Assembly: GCA_000830255.1 (NCBI GenBank)
Contig: JQIT01000012.1
Coordinates: forward strand, 27,481 to 91,480
Length of the DNA stretch: 64,000 nt
DNA from: Sulfuricurvum sp. PC08-66
Lineage (GTDB): Bacteria > Campylobacterota > Campylobacteria > Campylobacterales > Sulfurimonadaceae
Direction: 5' to 3'
Shown: one piece after another, positions 33,690-43,932 of the stretch
Layout of the letters: every line of letters begins with the position of its first letter
Position numbering within the stretch: the first letter of the stretch is position 1
Program-made: the position numbers and the translations under genes
Notes under the pieces: model-generated
The model's database searches: none
Told to the model about the DNA's origin: nothing
What the model saw: the letters and a program-made list of their open reading frames with translations, nothing else

Positions 33690-35258
33690 GACGCTCAAAC
33701 ACGCTTCAAGTGCTGCTAGCTCTTGGAGTGTTTGACTTTTTACTGCTTCATCGACGATGATAATGGCAAGTGCTTGCCCCTTATCATTACGTCCAAGACG
33801 AAAATCTGCAATATTGACCGCATGCTTTGCCATAATGGTGCCAACTTGACCAATCACCCCTGGAACATCTGAATTTTTGAACAAAATCATATGCCCTTTT
33901 GGTTCGATATCGAGTTCAAACGCATTGAAATTGACAATGCGCTGACGCTCTTCATCGAAGATAGTACCGTAGACACTAAGCGTCTCTTTTTGCGTTGTCA
34001 ATTTGACACCGATACGGTTTTTGTAGCCACTGTTATTGCTACGCTCTTCAACTTCGATTTTGATACCACGCTCTAGCGCCACAAACTCTGCATTGATGTA
34101 GTTGATGTTGTCACCGATTGACTCTTTGAGGGCGCCCACTGTCACAAACGTTGCCAACGATTTTAAAAACTGTGCAATCTCTCCCTCAGCGACAATCTTG
34201 ATCGATTCGATAGGTGATTTGCTCGCTTGCGCCAACATAAAGCCCAATTTTTGTCCCAACTCCAAGTAGGGTTTGACAAAGGCGGGAATCGTGCTCTCAT
34301 CGATAGGAAGATTGAGTGCATTGGGGTAGCCAATTCCTTTGGCTGCTGCAATCGCATTTTCTGCCGCTTGAACTGCAATTTTGTATTGCGACTCAAACGT
34401 ATTAGCGCCCAAGTGTGGAGAGACACAAATATTGTCCAAATCTAAAAGAGGATGGTCTGTAGCTGGCTCTTTTGAGAATACATCCATACCTGCAAAACGA
34501 ATTTTGCCCGATTTGAGTCCATCGTAGAGTGCTTTTTCGTTGTACAAATCTCCACGCGCACAGTTAATAAGTACAACGCCATCTTTCATTTTGGCGATTT
34601 CTGGCGCATCGATCATATTGACCGTTTCACTGTTTTTGGGTGTATGAATAGTGATAATGTCACACGCCAAAATATCTTCAAAATTTTTGGTATACGCCAC
34701 GCCAACATCGGTAGCTTTGCTAGGCAAAATATAGGGGTCATAGGCAATAACATCCATCTCGAAAGCTAACGCGCGTTTGCCTACGCGACTACCGATATTT
34801 CCAAAGCCGATAATGCCAAGTTTTTTGCCCTTGAGCTCATAACCGTACCATTTTTCACGCTTCCAAATGCGTTGGTTTTTCAAGTGGTCGTGCGAATAGG
34901 GAAACATGCGCATACAAGAGAGAATATGCGTCATGGTAAGCTCAACTGCTGCAATGGTATTTGCCGTAGGAACGTTCATAACGATGACACCCTCTTTGGA
35001 GCATCCATCGATATCGACGTTGTCAACGCCTACGCCTGCACGTACGATGGCTTTGAGTTTTTTGCCTGCCGTGATAAATTTCGTATCCACATCGGTGGAG
35101 CTACGGGTAATAGCAATATCTGCATCTGCGATAACATCAAGAAGTTTAACCTTATCGACATCTGCTGCCATAACCATCTCGATTTCGGGGTCATTTCGCA
35201 AAATCTCCAAACCCGATTCATGAATGTGGTCACACACCACAATTTTATGTTTGCTCAT
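33672..35258 (-). CDS. serA: D-3-phosphoglycerate dehydrogenase
   Basis: The product has 528 residues, the long form of SerA. Its order is substrate domain, NAD-binding domain with GFGNIGSRVG near 152-161, catalytic NCARGD and H in SPHLGANT, an intervening domain (about 320-450) and a C-terminal ACT domain (about 455-528). It oxidises 3-phosphoglycerate, the first step of serine synthesis; the ACT domain usually mediates serine feedback. AAGGA precedes ATG. It follows the 35268-35756 gene by 9 bases, the same order as in Campylobacter. Confidence 0.95.
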   Translation of the reverse strand: MSKHKIVVCDHIHESGLEILRNDPEIEMVMAADVDKVKLLDVIADADIAITRSSTDVDTKFITAGKKLKAIVRAGVGVDNVDIDGCSKEGVIVMNVPTANTIAAVELTMTHILSCMRMFPYSHDHLKNQRIWKREKWYGYELKGKKLGIIGFGNIGSRVGKRALAFEMDVIAYDPYILPSKATDVGVAYTKNFEDILACDIITIHTPKNSETVNMIDAPEIAKMKDGVVLINCARGDLYNEKALYDGLKSGKIRFAGMDVFSKEPATDHPLLDLDNICVSPHLGANTFESQYKIAVQAAENAIAAAKGIGYPNALNLPIDESTIPAFVKPYLELGQKLGFMLAQASKSPIESIKIVAEGEIAQFLKSLATFVTVGALKESIGDNINYINAEFVALERGIKIEVEERSNNSGYKNRIGVKLTTQKETLSVYGTIFDEERQRIVNFNAFELDIEPKGHMILFKNSDVPGVIGQVGTIMAKHAVNIADFRLGRNDKGQALAIIIVDEAVKSQTLQELAALEACLSVAYVNL

Positions 35259-35267
35259 CTTTTTTCC

Positions 35268-35756
35268 TTACAACTCTTTTAGGGTACTCTCTATGCCATA
35301 TAGGGCCAAATCTTTGACAATTGTTTGTAAACTCTCTGCGTCATTACTGTAGAGAAGAACGCCCACTTCATTGTAATAGCGTTCGATTTTATGTTTTACG
35401 GCAGATTGGGTTAGCACCTGCTTGAGGCAAAAATAGTGGTATTGGCTCAAGGCTTGTGTGGTGAGTTTAAAATGTCTAATACGTTTTTGAAATTTTTGAT
35501 GCACGTCGTGTAACATGGGCATCTCAATAGAAATCTCTGTAAGCGGATAAAAGTAGTTCTCTTTCATCGTACGCTCATCAAGTGCCAAACGCCAGTCACG
35601 TGTAGTATCTGACGTTTTGTTGGTTTCGATAGGATCTTTTTGTTTTGCAAAGGGTGCAGGCTTTACACGGTTGATATCTATTAAAAAATAGACAACAAAG
35701 AGCATCACCAGTAGCGAAAAGCCACCAGCGACCCCGTAGACAAGCCATTTATTCAT
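35268..35756 (-). CDS. Conserved single-pass membrane protein, function unknown
   Basis: The product has 162 residues. One transmembrane helix (about 7-26) is followed by a polar, mostly helical domain with basic HQKFQKRIRHFK. By position it corresponds to the membrane protein between serA and rpsA in Campylobacter jejuni. It lies four bases after rpsA and nine before serA. No enzymatic motif is visible; its retention in this cluster across the phylum suggests a housekeeping role. Confidence 0.8.
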   Translation of the reverse strand: MNKWLVYGVAGGFSLLVMLFVVYFLIDINRVKPAPFAKQKDPIETNKTSDTTRDWRLALDERTMKENYFYPLTEISIEMPMLHDVHQKFQKRIRHFKLTTQALSQYHYFCLKQVLTQSAVKHKIERYYNEVGVLLYSNDAESLQTIVKDLALYGIESTLKEL

Positions 35757-35760
35757 GGGT

Positions 35761-37431
35761 TTAGCTTAATTTGTCTCGCAACAAATCACCTAATGTAGTA
35801 GAGCTATCCTCTTTTTCGTTCACTTCACGTAACACCTTCGCATCGTGGATACGCTCCAACTTACGAATCGATAGGCGAATACGGTCACGTTTGGAATCCA
35901 TAGCGACGATAACAGCCTCAATCGATTGACCTTTTTGAAGCTCTTCCACTTTCAAAGGCTCCAAATCTTCCAAGCGAATTAGTGCATCGACACCCTCTTC
36001 TAGAGAGACGAAAACACCAAAATCTTTGATATCGCGGATAGTACCTGTCACAACATCGTTCATATGGTGTGTTGCAGCGAATTTATCGATAGGTGACTCT
36101 TCCAAGAGTTTTCGACTCAAAGAGACCTTCTCGTTTTCAGCGTTGATTTTCGTAATTTTGACCTCAAGCTCATCGCCTACAGCCAAACTCTCTTTACAGG
36201 TTTTGTTTTTGTCCCATGAGAAGTCTTGGTTATGCAACAATCCCTCTACTTTGCCAATACGCAAAAAGGCACCAAAGTCTGTCAACGTCGATACTGTTGC
36301 TTTGAGAACGTCGCCCTCTTTGTGCTCTTTCATAAACTCTTCGAAAGGTTTTGCCAACAAAGTTTTAAGTGAGACGCGAAGTTTTTGTTTCTTTTGATCG
36401 ATTTCGATAACCTCTACGTCGATTTGTTGACCCTCTTCGAGGTATTCGCGAGGTGACTTGATATGTTTATCCCATGAAATTTCAGAGATATGTAAAAAGC
36501 CCTCGATATCGTTGCCCAAATCAACAAAAACACCGTACGGTTCGATGTTGCTGACGGTAACCGTGATAGTATCACCGACATCCAATTGCTCTTGAATCTC
36601 TTCCCAAGGGTTACTCATTACAGCCTTGATAGAGAGTGACAAATGACGTTTCTCTTTGTCATACGAAATCGCTTTGACTTCGATAGTATCACCCTCTTTG
36701 TAGAGCTTCGAAGGGTTCACAGGTCCTTTGTAGGAGATCTCATTGTAGTGCACCAATCCATCGACACCGCCGACATCTACAAACATACCATAACTGGTAA
36801 TTTTTTTGATGGTACCTTGGATAACTCTATCCTCAGCCATAAGCTCATCGATAACGCTTTTTTTGCGTTTGCGCTCTTCACCCAAATATTTTTTGCGTGA
36901 CAATACAATCGAACCCTCATCGGTATCGAGCTTGACCACATTGGCTTTGATTTTTTTGCCAATGTTCTCTTCGGTCTCTTTGAGTGCTGCAAGAGAGCGT
37001 GGCATAAAGAAGGTGACGTTGTCAGCCTCAACAACATAACCACCCTTATTTTTCTTCGTAATTTTACCTTCGATGACCAACTCTTCAAAGTCATCTTTGT
37101 GTGCATCCATAAAGGCAATCGTTTTCTCTTGCTCGAGAATTTTCTTGTGTGAAATAACAGGACGCTCATTTTTGTGACCTGTTACGAGCACCTCGATGGT
37201 GTCGCCTTTTTTGTAGAGCAAATTACCTTTGGCATCACGAATCTCATCTAAGGGCAAAATACCCTCAAGCTTATCTCCTACACCTACAAGAGCAACACCC
37301 TCTTGCTCTTGAATCTCTACGATTTCGCCGACCGTTTTTCGGCTCTTTTTGCTGCTTTGCTTCTCGAACTCCTCAAACATTTCGGCAAAGTTCTCTTCCA
37401 GCCCCTCTAACATATCATCCTCGTGGTTCAT
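35761..37431 (-). CDS. rpsA: 30S ribosomal protein S1
   Basis: I place the start at ATG 37429-37431 (MNHEDDMLEGLEEN) with AAGGGA upstream. A longer frame to 37623 would run back into ispH and lacks family residues. The product is 556 residues with six S1 RNA-binding repeats from about residue 36; examples of the repeat core are GMFVDVGGVDGLVH, GVFVDLGNDIEGFLH, GAFLRIGKVEGLLH and GVFVSLEEGVDALI. S1 binds mRNA leaders on the ribosome. The acidic N-terminal tail is as in relatives. Its own promoter lies in the 73-base gap after ispH. Confidence 0.95.
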   Translation of the reverse strand: MNHEDDMLEGLEENFAEMFEEFEKQSSKKSRKTVGEIVEIQEQEGVALVGVGDKLEGILPLDEIRDAKGNLLYKKGDTIEVLVTGHKNERPVISHKKILEQEKTIAFMDAHKDDFEELVIEGKITKKNKGGYVVEADNVTFFMPRSLAALKETEENIGKKIKANVVKLDTDEGSIVLSRKKYLGEERKRKKSVIDELMAEDRVIQGTIKKITSYGMFVDVGGVDGLVHYNEISYKGPVNPSKLYKEGDTIEVKAISYDKEKRHLSLSIKAVMSNPWEEIQEQLDVGDTITVTVSNIEPYGVFVDLGNDIEGFLHISEISWDKHIKSPREYLEEGQQIDVEVIEIDQKKQKLRVSLKTLLAKPFEEFMKEHKEGDVLKATVSTLTDFGAFLRIGKVEGLLHNQDFSWDKNKTCKESLAVGDELEVKITKINAENEKVSLSRKLLEESPIDKFAATHHMNDVVTGTIRDIKDFGVFVSLEEGVDALIRLEDLEPLKVEELQKGQSIEAVIVAMDSKRDRIRLSIRKLERIHDAKVLREVNEKEDSSTTLGDLLRDKLS

Positions 37432-37461
37432 TCCATCCCTTTTGCAAAAAAAAATCTGTTT

Positions 37462-37467
37462 ATTATA
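37462..37467 (-). promoter_or_regulatory. -10 box for rpsA
   Basis: TATAAT on the minus strand, with upstream GC and an AT-rich -35 region, lies 31 bases before the rpsA ATG inside the ispH-rpsA gap. It would give extra expression of S1 independent of the upstream genes. Confidence 0.55.
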
Positions 37468-37504
37468 GCTATCAAAGCTTATAAAGAGGCGCGAAAAACG
37501 GTTT

Positions 37505-38341
37505 TTATGATTGTGTAGGAAGGGTTGAAATCGCAGTATGAATCTGTTCGATAATCCACTGTGGCGTCGATGCACCCGCAGTAATTCCACACATTTTTTT
37601 GCCTCTAAACCACAAAGGGTCAATGTCTTCTAATCCCTCTACCAAGTAGCTCTCAACACAAAACTCTTTTGCAATATAGAGCAATTGACGCGTGTTGGAG
37701 GAGTCTTTGCCTCCAATGACAATCACAATATCAGAGCTTTGTGCCAATTTGCGCGTCGCCTCTTGATTCTCAAACGTTGCATTGCAAATCGTGTTAAAAA
37801 CTCGTACTTCACCATAATTGGCAATAAGGTGGCTCGCGATACGTTGATAATTTTCCATTTTGCGCGTCGTTTGCGCTATCAAGGCTATTTTGTTACTCAA
37901 GCGCTTGCTCCCAAAATCCTCTATGTTTTGCACCACACAGACAGCGCCTTTGGCATAGCTACGTACCCCTTTTATCTCTGGATGATTCTCATCCCCAAAG
38001 ATGACAATGTCATACCCCTCATTGCTCATCTGCTCTACAATCTCTTGAGGTTTTGTCACAAAGGGGCAGGTCGCATCGACCAAAACCACCCCTTTTTGAT
38101 TGAGGTAATTTAAATCCTCTTTTTCAATACCATGCGTACGTATGATGACAGTGTCACCGCTTTTAAATGTTTCGATATCTTCACCCAAGGAGACATCGTA
38201 GGTGCGCCAAAGTCTATCGATCTCTTTTTTGTTGTGAATCAATGGCCCGTATGTCGTCGCATGCGGTGTATTCTCGGCAATTTTAATAGCACGCTTCACC
38301 CCAAAACAAAACCCAAAGTTTTCGGCCATAGTAATCTTCAT
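37505..38341 (-). CDS. ispH: 4-hydroxy-3-methylbut-2-enyl diphosphate reductase
   Basis: The product has 278 residues, standard for Campylobacterota IspH, the last step of the MEP isoprenoid pathway, giving IPP and DMAPP. The three [4Fe-4S] cysteines are C12 in FGFCFGV, C94 or near in [10 protein letters not shown], and one in [11 protein letters not shown]. The catalytic TFENQ-x-ATRKLA region and the [11 protein letters not shown] loop are intact. It overlaps aroA by 4 bases. dxs of the same pathway is also in the window, in the fli operon. Confidence 0.96.
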   Translation of the reverse strand: MKITMAENFGFCFGVKRAIKIAENTPHATTYGPLIHNKKEIDRLWRTYDVSLGEDIETFKSGDTVIIRTHGIEKEDLNYLNQKGVVLVDATCPFVTKPQEIVEQMSNEGYDIVIFGDENHPEIKGVRSYAKGAVCVVQNIEDFGSKRLSNKIALIAQTTRKMENYQRIASHLIANYGEVRVFNTICNATFENQEATRKLAQSSDIVIVIGGKDSSNTRQLLYIAKEFCVESYLVEGLEDIDPLWFRGKKMCGITAGASTPQWIIEQIHTAISTLPTQS

Positions 38342-39603
38342 ACGAGGCGCTCCAAAAGAGTGAAGAAATTAGGAAAAGAGGTATCCACGCACGCTACATC
38401 TTCGATAGTCATACCACATACCAACCCTGCAACAGCAAAACTCATAGCGATGCGGTGATCTCCAAAGCTCTCAACGGTAGCTTGGTGCAGTGTGCCACCT
38501 GTGATTTCATACCCATCTTCAAACTCATGCGTGGTAATGCCACATCGATTGAGATTGGTCATCACCGTCGTGATACGGTCGCTCTCTTTTACGCGCAGTT
38601 CATGGGCATTTTCGACACGACTTTTACCACTTGCTACACTCATAGCTATCGCAAGCGCGGGTAGCTCATCGATAAGCCATGAGATATTTTCGCGCACCGT
38701 GACACCAAGCAGAGGTGCATGCTCTACGATAATATCCCCTATGGGTTCATACGCATTTTCACGCTCGATATAGCTGATTTTGGCACCCATTCGCTCTAAT
38801 ACTTTGTAGGCTTCAATACGTGTAGGATTGAGCGTGAGACCTTCCAAAACGACACGGCTGTTGGGTGTTATTGCCGCAGCAACTGCAAAGAAAAAGGCAC
38901 TTGACGGGTCGCTTGGGACTCGAATATCCAGCGGATTGAGTAGCGCTTTCATCGGTGTAATGTAGGTAGTCAAACCTTGCGTAACTACCGATGCCCCCAT
39001 CCCTTTGAGCATGCGCTCCGTATGGTCACGGGTCAATTCAGGTTCGCTGTAACGACATATGCCATCTGCTTTGAGTGCGGCTAAAATCATCGCACTTTTG
39101 ACTTGTGCAGAGGCGATTGGGGAGTCGTATTCGAAGGCTTTGAGACTACCACCTCGAATATGCAAAGGCGCTAAATCGCCACCGTTTCGTCCATCGATAG
39201 CGGCTCCGATGCTACGCAAAGGGGCAGTGACACGCTTCATCGGACGACGTTTGAGATAGATATCCCCTGTCAAAATAAAAGAGCCTTCGGCACTCGCTAA
39301 CAATCCACAAAAGAGACGCATCCCTGTACCTGAATTGCCACAATCCAAAATTTCGCTTGGCTCTTGTATGCCATTGGAGGTGACCAAAATCTCTTCACCT
39401 TTGTCCTCGACCGTAGCTCCGAGTTGTTGGACAATATGGAGCGTATTGAGCGTATCTTCCGCACGCAAAAAGTTACGAATACGTGTTGTGCCTGCCGCCA
39501 ACATCGCAAACATCGCACTTCGATGGGAAATAGATTTATCAGAGGCTATCTCTGAAATAGTTACATCGAAATTTTTGGTGGCGTAAACAGTATAGGTTTT
39601 CAT
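38338..39603 (-). CDS. aroA: 3-phosphoshikimate 1-carboxyvinyltransferase (EPSP synthase)
   Basis: The product has 421 residues. Shikimate-phosphate and PEP sites are seen in [16 protein letters not shown] near 22-37, [16 protein letters not shown] near 87-102, [12 protein letters not shown] near 117-128, and the C-terminal KESDRI and [12 protein letters not shown]. The glycine-rich GNSGTGMR loop has the usual class I or II core; I do not assign the class. It forms EPSP for aromatic amino acids, linking to pheA further on. It has 4-base overlaps with pheT and ispH. Confidence 0.96.
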   Translation of the reverse strand: MKTYTVYATKNFDVTISEIASDKSISHRSAMFAMLAAGTTRIRNFLRAEDTLNTLHIVQQLGATVEDKGEEILVTSNGIQEPSEILDCGNSGTGMRLFCGLLASAEGSFILTGDIYLKRRPMKRVTAPLRSIGAAIDGRNGGDLAPLHIRGGSLKAFEYDSPIASAQVKSAMILAALKADGICRYSEPELTRDHTERMLKGMGASVVTQGLTTYITPMKALLNPLDIRVPSDPSSAFFFAVAAAITPNSRVVLEGLTLNPTRIEAYKVLERMGAKISYIERENAYEPIGDIIVEHAPLLGVTVRENISWLIDELPALAIAMSVASGKSRVENAHELRVKESDRITTVMTNLNRCGITTHEFEDGYEITGGTLHQATVESFGDHRIAMSFAVAGLVCGMTIEDVACVDTSFPNFFTLLERLV

Positions 39604-41948
39604 CGTAATTTGTATCCCAATTGACTCTCTAGGGCATCGATAATGGCTTGCATATGTCCTGCAATATCCTCTTCGGTCAAGGTGCGCTCCATCGACTGCA
39701 ATACAAAACGCAAGGTGATACTCTCATTTTCACCCATCGATGCATCGCTATAGCTATCGATAAGGTAATAGTGTTGCAAATACTCCAACGCTAACGCATC
39801 GATACACCCTTGAATTTGGCTGTACACATACGATTGAGGCACCATAATACTAATATCACGCTCAGCTGATTGGTAACGTGAATAGGGTGCCACAAGAGGG
39901 CGTTGCCACGCTAAAGCATCCATTGTTATTTGTGCAATATAGGTATCATCCAAATCGTAGTGTTGCGCTACCGTAGGATGAAGCTTGAAGACCTCTCCTA
40001 TATGCACACCTTTGACAAAGAGTTTTGCCGCTTGAAAAGGGTGCATAAAGAGTGCTGTATGACTCAATGGCTCTAGAGAGATATCTCCCAAAATACGCCC
40101 TACTTTGGCTACAAACGTACCAAAATCAATTGGGGCTGGACGTCCATGATTAGCAGGAGACTCCAACGCGCTATCACCGCTAAAAAGGAGCATCAGTTGT
40201 GTCGATTCAGCTAAATGGGCATCAAAAATCGCACCATACTCAAAGAGCGCGACACTTTTGCGTCCCACTTTTTTGTTGTTGCTCGCGGCTTCTAGCAATC
40301 CCATCACTATGGATGGACGCATACAGTCCATTGTCTCTACGATAGGATTCAAAAGTGCTACTTGCTCTTTGACCTGCTCAAAGCCCAACGCCAATGCACG
40401 CTCTTTATTGGCAAAAAGGTAAGTGATTGCCTCAAAAAATCCTGCATCTGCGGCACGTTGACGAATTGTACGTTTGTACGCGTATGCTGCATAGGCACTG
40501 TTGTGTGTAGCTTGCTCCAAAAAGGCAAGCGGCTTGGCACGGATATTATCGATGCCTATCATGCGCACAATCTCTTCTACAACATCCTGCTCACGCGTAA
40601 TATCGTGACGGAATCGAGGTGTATTGACGACAATATTATCCTCATGGGATTTGACAATTTCAAACCCTAAAGCACTCAGCACCTTGACGATTTTGACCTT
40701 GTCCACTTCATCGCCGATGAGCGAATTGATAGAGCAGACATCCAAATTGAGTGTTGTTTCCGCAGGTACATAGAGATATTCAAAGGTTCCTGGAATAATC
40801 TCTACCTTGCAATAGCGCATCAATATATCAGCACAATATTTAATCCCCAAGCTCACATCTGGCTCGCTTCCGCGTGATGCACGGCTATAAAGCTCATCGG
40901 TTTTTAGCCCAAGCGCATAGACCTGTTTGGCAATTTTTTCTGGCTCAATGTAGCTTGCTTCAATGATGACACGCTCACCCATGGCCGTGACATTGGCACC
41001 CTGCGCTTTGACGATACCAACCATCGAAGCATTTTTGGGCGTAGCATCACCGCCTGCACCTACGCAGACTACGCCATTACTCTCTTCGTACAACACTATC
41101 TCTGCAATGTCGCTTTCGTTACGCACAAAATAGTGATGATTGTAGGCGCGCAACAACACCCCTGTCGAGAGCATCGCATAGTGCAATACATTTTCCAGTG
41201 GGTCTACACGCTGCTCTTGCACAAGTTGCAATCGATAGCGCAACTTCAAAGGGAGTGCAAAATGTTGGTAATCGAAGCTTTTGTAGATGACATCGACTTG
41301 AATGTCGTTTTGGTGCGTGAGATGCATCACACGACCTGTGCCTTGACGACGGTAATCTGAATCTTTGATGTCCTGTTTTGTGAGCGTTTTGCCGTAGGCT
41401 GCCGCCAAATCACGTGCGATACCTTTGTGGCTTAGACAATCACCTCGATTGGCGGTAAGCTCAATAGCAATCACATCATCATTGAGTACTTCATACTCTG
41501 ACAAGGGTGTACCCGCTTTGAGCGCACCAATTGAGTCATCCAAAATCAAAATACCCTCACCCATCGCAGGCAAATCGATTTCAGTAGCAGAACATATCAT
41601 TCCATCGCTCTCAACACCTCGAAGCTTGACAGGTTTGATAGCCATACCGTTGGAGAGTTGCGCGCCTATCATGGCTACTGCGACGAAAATACCCTCACGA
41701 ACATTGGATGCACCGCACACGATTTGACGCACACCCGTACCCACATCGACCTTACAGACGGAGAGTTTTTGCGCATCTGGGTGTTTTTCACACGAGAGGA
41801 CAAACCCCACGACGACATTTTGAGGCACTCGGTATGATGTAACACTCTCTACTTCCAGACCTATTTGGTTGAGGCGTAGCGCAATATCTGCGGCACTTTT
41901 GTCACTGACATCGACCCACTCTTGGAGCCACGATTTGGTAATTATCAT
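39600..41948 (-). CDS. pheT: Phenylalanyl-tRNA synthetase beta subunit
   Basis: The product has 782 residues, full length. Residues 1-150 include the EMAP/tRNA-binding OB fold ([17 protein letters not shown] near 46-62), then the B3/B4 editing region and B5 domains. The catalytic-like core follows with [15 protein letters not shown], and the FDX-ACB anticodon-binding domain lies at about 690-782 ([15 protein letters not shown]). With PheS it forms the alpha2-beta2 enzyme that charges tRNA-Phe. Translational coupling to pheS by a 4-base overlap matches the equal subunit ratio. Confidence 0.97.
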   Translation of the reverse strand: MIITKSWLQEWVDVSDKSAADIALRLNQIGLEVESVTSYRVPQNVVVGFVLSCEKHPDAQKLSVCKVDVGTGVRQIVCGASNVREGIFVAVAMIGAQLSNGMAIKPVKLRGVESDGMICSATEIDLPAMGEGILILDDSIGALKAGTPLSEYEVLNDDVIAIELTANRGDCLSHKGIARDLAAAYGKTLTKQDIKDSDYRRQGTGRVMHLTHQNDIQVDVIYKSFDYQHFALPLKLRYRLQLVQEQRVDPLENVLHYAMLSTGVLLRAYNHHYFVRNESDIAEIVLYEESNGVVCVGAGGDATPKNASMVGIVKAQGANVTAMGERVIIEASYIEPEKIAKQVYALGLKTDELYSRASRGSEPDVSLGIKYCADILMRYCKVEIIPGTFEYLYVPAETTLNLDVCSINSLIGDEVDKVKIVKVLSALGFEIVKSHEDNIVVNTPRFRHDITREQDVVEEIVRMIGIDNIRAKPLAFLEQATHNSAYAAYAYKRTIRQRAADAGFFEAITYLFANKERALALGFEQVKEQVALLNPIVETMDCMRPSIVMGLLEAASNNKKVGRKSVALFEYGAIFDAHLAESTQLMLLFSGDSALESPANHGRPAPIDFGTFVAKVGRILGDISLEPLSHTALFMHPFQAAKLFVKGVHIGEVFKLHPTVAQHYDLDDTYIAQITMDALAWQRPLVAPYSRYQSAERDISIMVPQSYVYSQIQGCIDALALEYLQHYYLIDSYSDASMGENESITLRFVLQSMERTLTEEDIAGHMQAIIDALESQLGYKLR

Positions 41949-42937
41949 ACTAATTGCTCCAACAAACGCACATCACCCTCAAAAAGCGAACGCAAATCGC
42001 CAATACCGTACAAGAGCATCGCAAAACGCTCTACGCCTAGCCCAAAGGCGTATCCAGAGACATCCTCATAGCCTACAGCTTCAAAAACATTGCCATCAAC
42101 CATGCCGCACCCTAGTACCTCGAGCCAACCTGTATGTTTGCAGACACGGCACCCTTCGCCTTTGCAAAAATGGCACGAAATATCGACCTCCGCACTAGGC
42201 TCTGTAAAAGGGAAAAAGCTAGGACGAAAACGCACCGCGACATCACCAAACATATGGGTCAAAAAAGCTTCGAGGATATGTTTGAGGTGGGCAAAAGAGA
42301 CTTTGTCTTTGCCATCGACAATCAATCCCTCGACTTGGTGAAACATCGGTGTATGCGTGATATCAAAATCTCGGCGAAAAACACTTCCAGGGGCAATCAT
42401 ACGAATCGGTGGCTTTTTGCCTAGCATCGTACGAATTTGTACAGGAGAGGTGTGCGTGCGCAACAATCTTCCATCCCCAAAATAGAAGGTATCTTGCATG
42501 TCACGTGCAGGGTGGTGCTTGGGCAGGTTCAACGCCTCAAAATTGTGAAAATCATCTTCGACCATCGGACCTGTTTCGATGGTGAAATTGCGCTGCATAA
42601 AAAAGTCAATAATCTCATCCATCACATGCATGACAGGATGCAGTGCGCCTATTTCATTACGTGGTGCGAATCGGCTCACATCAATACGTTCAGCTTGGAG
42701 TGCTTGGCTGAGTGCCACCATCTCTAGCGACTCTTTTTTGGCACTAAAAGCGAGTGCAAAACTGTTTTTGAGTTCATTGAGACTCTTGGCAATCAAAGGT
42801 TTTTGTGCCTCATCTGCCTCTTTGAGCGCTGCAAATGCTTGCGTGATTTCACCCTTTTTGCCCAATGCGCCAATACGAATTGACTCTAATATTTCTAAAT
42901 CTTGAGCCTTGTCGATCTCTTTTAACCAGTCTGTCAC
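41945..42937 (-). CDS. pheS: Phenylalanyl-tRNA synthetase alpha subunit
   Basis: I set the start at GTG 42935-42937 ([14 protein letters not shown]) with AGGA seven bases upstream. The longer frame to 43033 adds 32 residues without family character and covers the promoter. The product is 330 residues, the usual size. An N-terminal coiled coil (about 1-90) is followed by the class II core with [10 protein letters not shown], motif 2 [21 protein letters not shown], and motif 3 near the C-terminus ([17 protein letters not shown]). A cysteine cluster [12 protein letters not shown] near 253-264, of zinc-ribbon look, is seen in some PheS proteins. Confidence 0.96.
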   Translation of the reverse strand: MTDWLKEIDKAQDLEILESIRIGALGKKGEITQAFAALKEADEAQKPLIAKSLNELKNSFALAFSAKKESLEMVALSQALQAERIDVSRFAPRNEIGALHPVMHVMDEIIDFFMQRNFTIETGPMVEDDFHNFEALNLPKHHPARDMQDTFYFGDGRLLRTHTSPVQIRTMLGKKPPIRMIAPGSVFRRDFDITHTPMFHQVEGLIVDGKDKVSFAHLKHILEAFLTHMFGDVAVRFRPSFFPFTEPSAEVDISCHFCKGEGCRVCKHTGWLEVLGCGMVDGNVFEAVGYEDVSGYAFGLGVERFAMLLYGIGDLRSLFEGDVRLLEQLV

Positions 42938-42971
42938 AATGCGTCCTAAAGGAGGGGGTATTTGTGGGGCA

Positions 42972-42977
42972 ATTGTA
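42972..42977 (-). promoter_or_regulatory. -10 box for the pheS operon
   Basis: TACAAT on the minus strand lies 35 bases before the pheS GTG. A second possible box, TATAAT at 42989-42994 (minus), lies further up. Either would start the pheS-pheT-aroA-ispH transcript. Confidence 0.4.
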
Positions 42978-43086
42978 GTAAAAGCTTCATTATACTTACC
43001 TTTTTGGGTAGCCCTATAGCGCTTTTTAAGCACATCTCTAAGCCTCGCACGCTACACTGTTTGACCTCATTTTTCGGAGTCTCTCT

Positions 43087-43443
43087 ATGTGTATTTTTTG
43101 CAAAATTGTGCGTGATGAAATCCCCTCAAACCGCGTCCATGAAAACGACGATTTTTTAGCCTTTCACGACATCAATCCCAAAGCACCCATCCATATTCTC
43201 ATCATCCCAAAAGCCCACACCGCCAGCTTCGCTACTGCCGATGCCAAGACGCTAGAGGGACTCTCTCTCTTCACTCAAGAGGTCGCGCGACTTATGGGCA
43301 TCGACCAAAGCGGCTACCGCGTCATCACCAATATCGGTGAAGATGGCGGACAAGAGGTCGCACACCTACACTATCACCTTTTGGGCGGTGCAAAACTGCG
43401 TTTTGGTCACTTCACCGACGCTAATACCAAAGATAATTTTTAA
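43087..43443 (+). CDS. HIT-family nucleotide hydrolase (HinT-like)
   Basis: The product has 118 residues with GGAG before ATG. CIFCKIVRDEIPS opens the protein as in HinT. The active-site HxHxH triad is H93, H95 and H97, followed by LLGG. HIT proteins hydrolyse nucleoside phosphoramidates or adenylated intermediates. The gene lies beside pheS as in Campylobacter, but here it is divergent on the plus strand with a 149-base gap. C-terminal GHFTDANTKDNF is slightly longer than E. coli HinT. Confidence 0.93.
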   Translation: MCIFCKIVRDEIPSNRVHENDDFLAFHDINPKAPIHILIIPKAHTASFATADAKTLEGLSLFTQEVARLMGIDQSGYRVITNIGEDGGQEVAHLHYHLLGGAKLRFGHFTDANTKDNF

Positions 43444-43455
43444 TCTGCACTTATC

Positions 43456-43482
43456 GCTTGTGGCGTATCAGACGCCGCAAGC
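43456..43482. terminator. Bidirectional hairpin between HIT and OsmC genes
   Basis: An 11-base arm GCTTGTGGCGT (43456-43466) pairs with ACGCCGCAAGC (43472-43482) with one G-T pair and a 5-base loop. It lies at the 3' ends of the converging HIT and OsmC genes and includes the OsmC stop. It has no T-run, so termination is inferred from position. Confidence 0.5.
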
Positions 43483-43932
43483 GTCGATAGTGCCCAAATC
43501 GACACCACCGCCTTGTCCAGAGATGATAGGCACATTGGTTTTTATCGTCTGTCCGTTGTGGACAATGGTGTAGCTGATTTTGGTCGTATCGCGAATGGTA
43601 TTGAGCGTAGAGCAGTAGGTCTCGATAGAGCCCATCACCCATTGTGCAGCTTTAGCATCGGGCGCATCGCTGTCGAAGCTATAGAGCAGATGCAGTTCGT
43701 TGAATTTTCGTGGCATTGTTTCGTTGCGCACCGCTTCGCCCTCGATACGTAAATTGCGCACTTCAAACCCTGCATTTTTGGGCAGTTGAACCATATCGGT
43801 AGCGGTACATCCGATGATGCCACTCAAAAAAATCTCTATAGGTGAAATCACAGGCGCATCGATAATAAAACTTTGCGTCGCTGTAGCCGCCTCAAAACGC
43901 ATCGCGTCTAAATGGGTAAGTGTCACTTTCAT
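43468..43932 (-). CDS. OsmC-family peroxiredoxin-like protein
   Basis: The product has 154 residues of OsmC/Ohr fold. The first redox cysteine is in IGCTATDMV near 40-48, after [10 protein letters not shown]. The second is in the [10 protein letters not shown] helix near 104-113. The pattern fits YhfA/OsmC-like thiol proteins that reduce organic hydroperoxides or act on small electrophiles. The start overlaps the argH stop by 4 bases, so it is the last gene of the lysA-to-argH operon. Confidence 0.85.
   Translation of the reverse strand: MKVTLTHLDAMRFEAATATQSFIIDAPVISPIEIFLSGIIGCTATDMVQLPKNAGFEVRNLRIEGEAVRNETMPRKFNELHLLYSFDSDAPDAKAAQWVMGSIETYCSTLNTIRDTTKISYTIVHNGQTIKTNVPIISGQGGGVDLGTIDACGV

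Noticed and set aside
37446..37454. Run of nine A upstream of rpsA as a phase-variation tract
   Set aside because: It lies in the untranslated leader of an essential gene, near the normal start site, where switching would be harmful; it is more likely part of the AT-rich leader.
35761..37623. Longer S1 frame of 620 residues
   Set aside because: The first 64 residues overlap ispH and a likely promoter, have no ribosome site and do not look like S1. ATG 37431 gives the expected 556 residues.
41945..43033. PheS frame of 362 residues
   Set aside because: The extra 32 N-terminal residues lack family character and cover the TACAAT promoter; GTG 42937 has a spaced AGGA.
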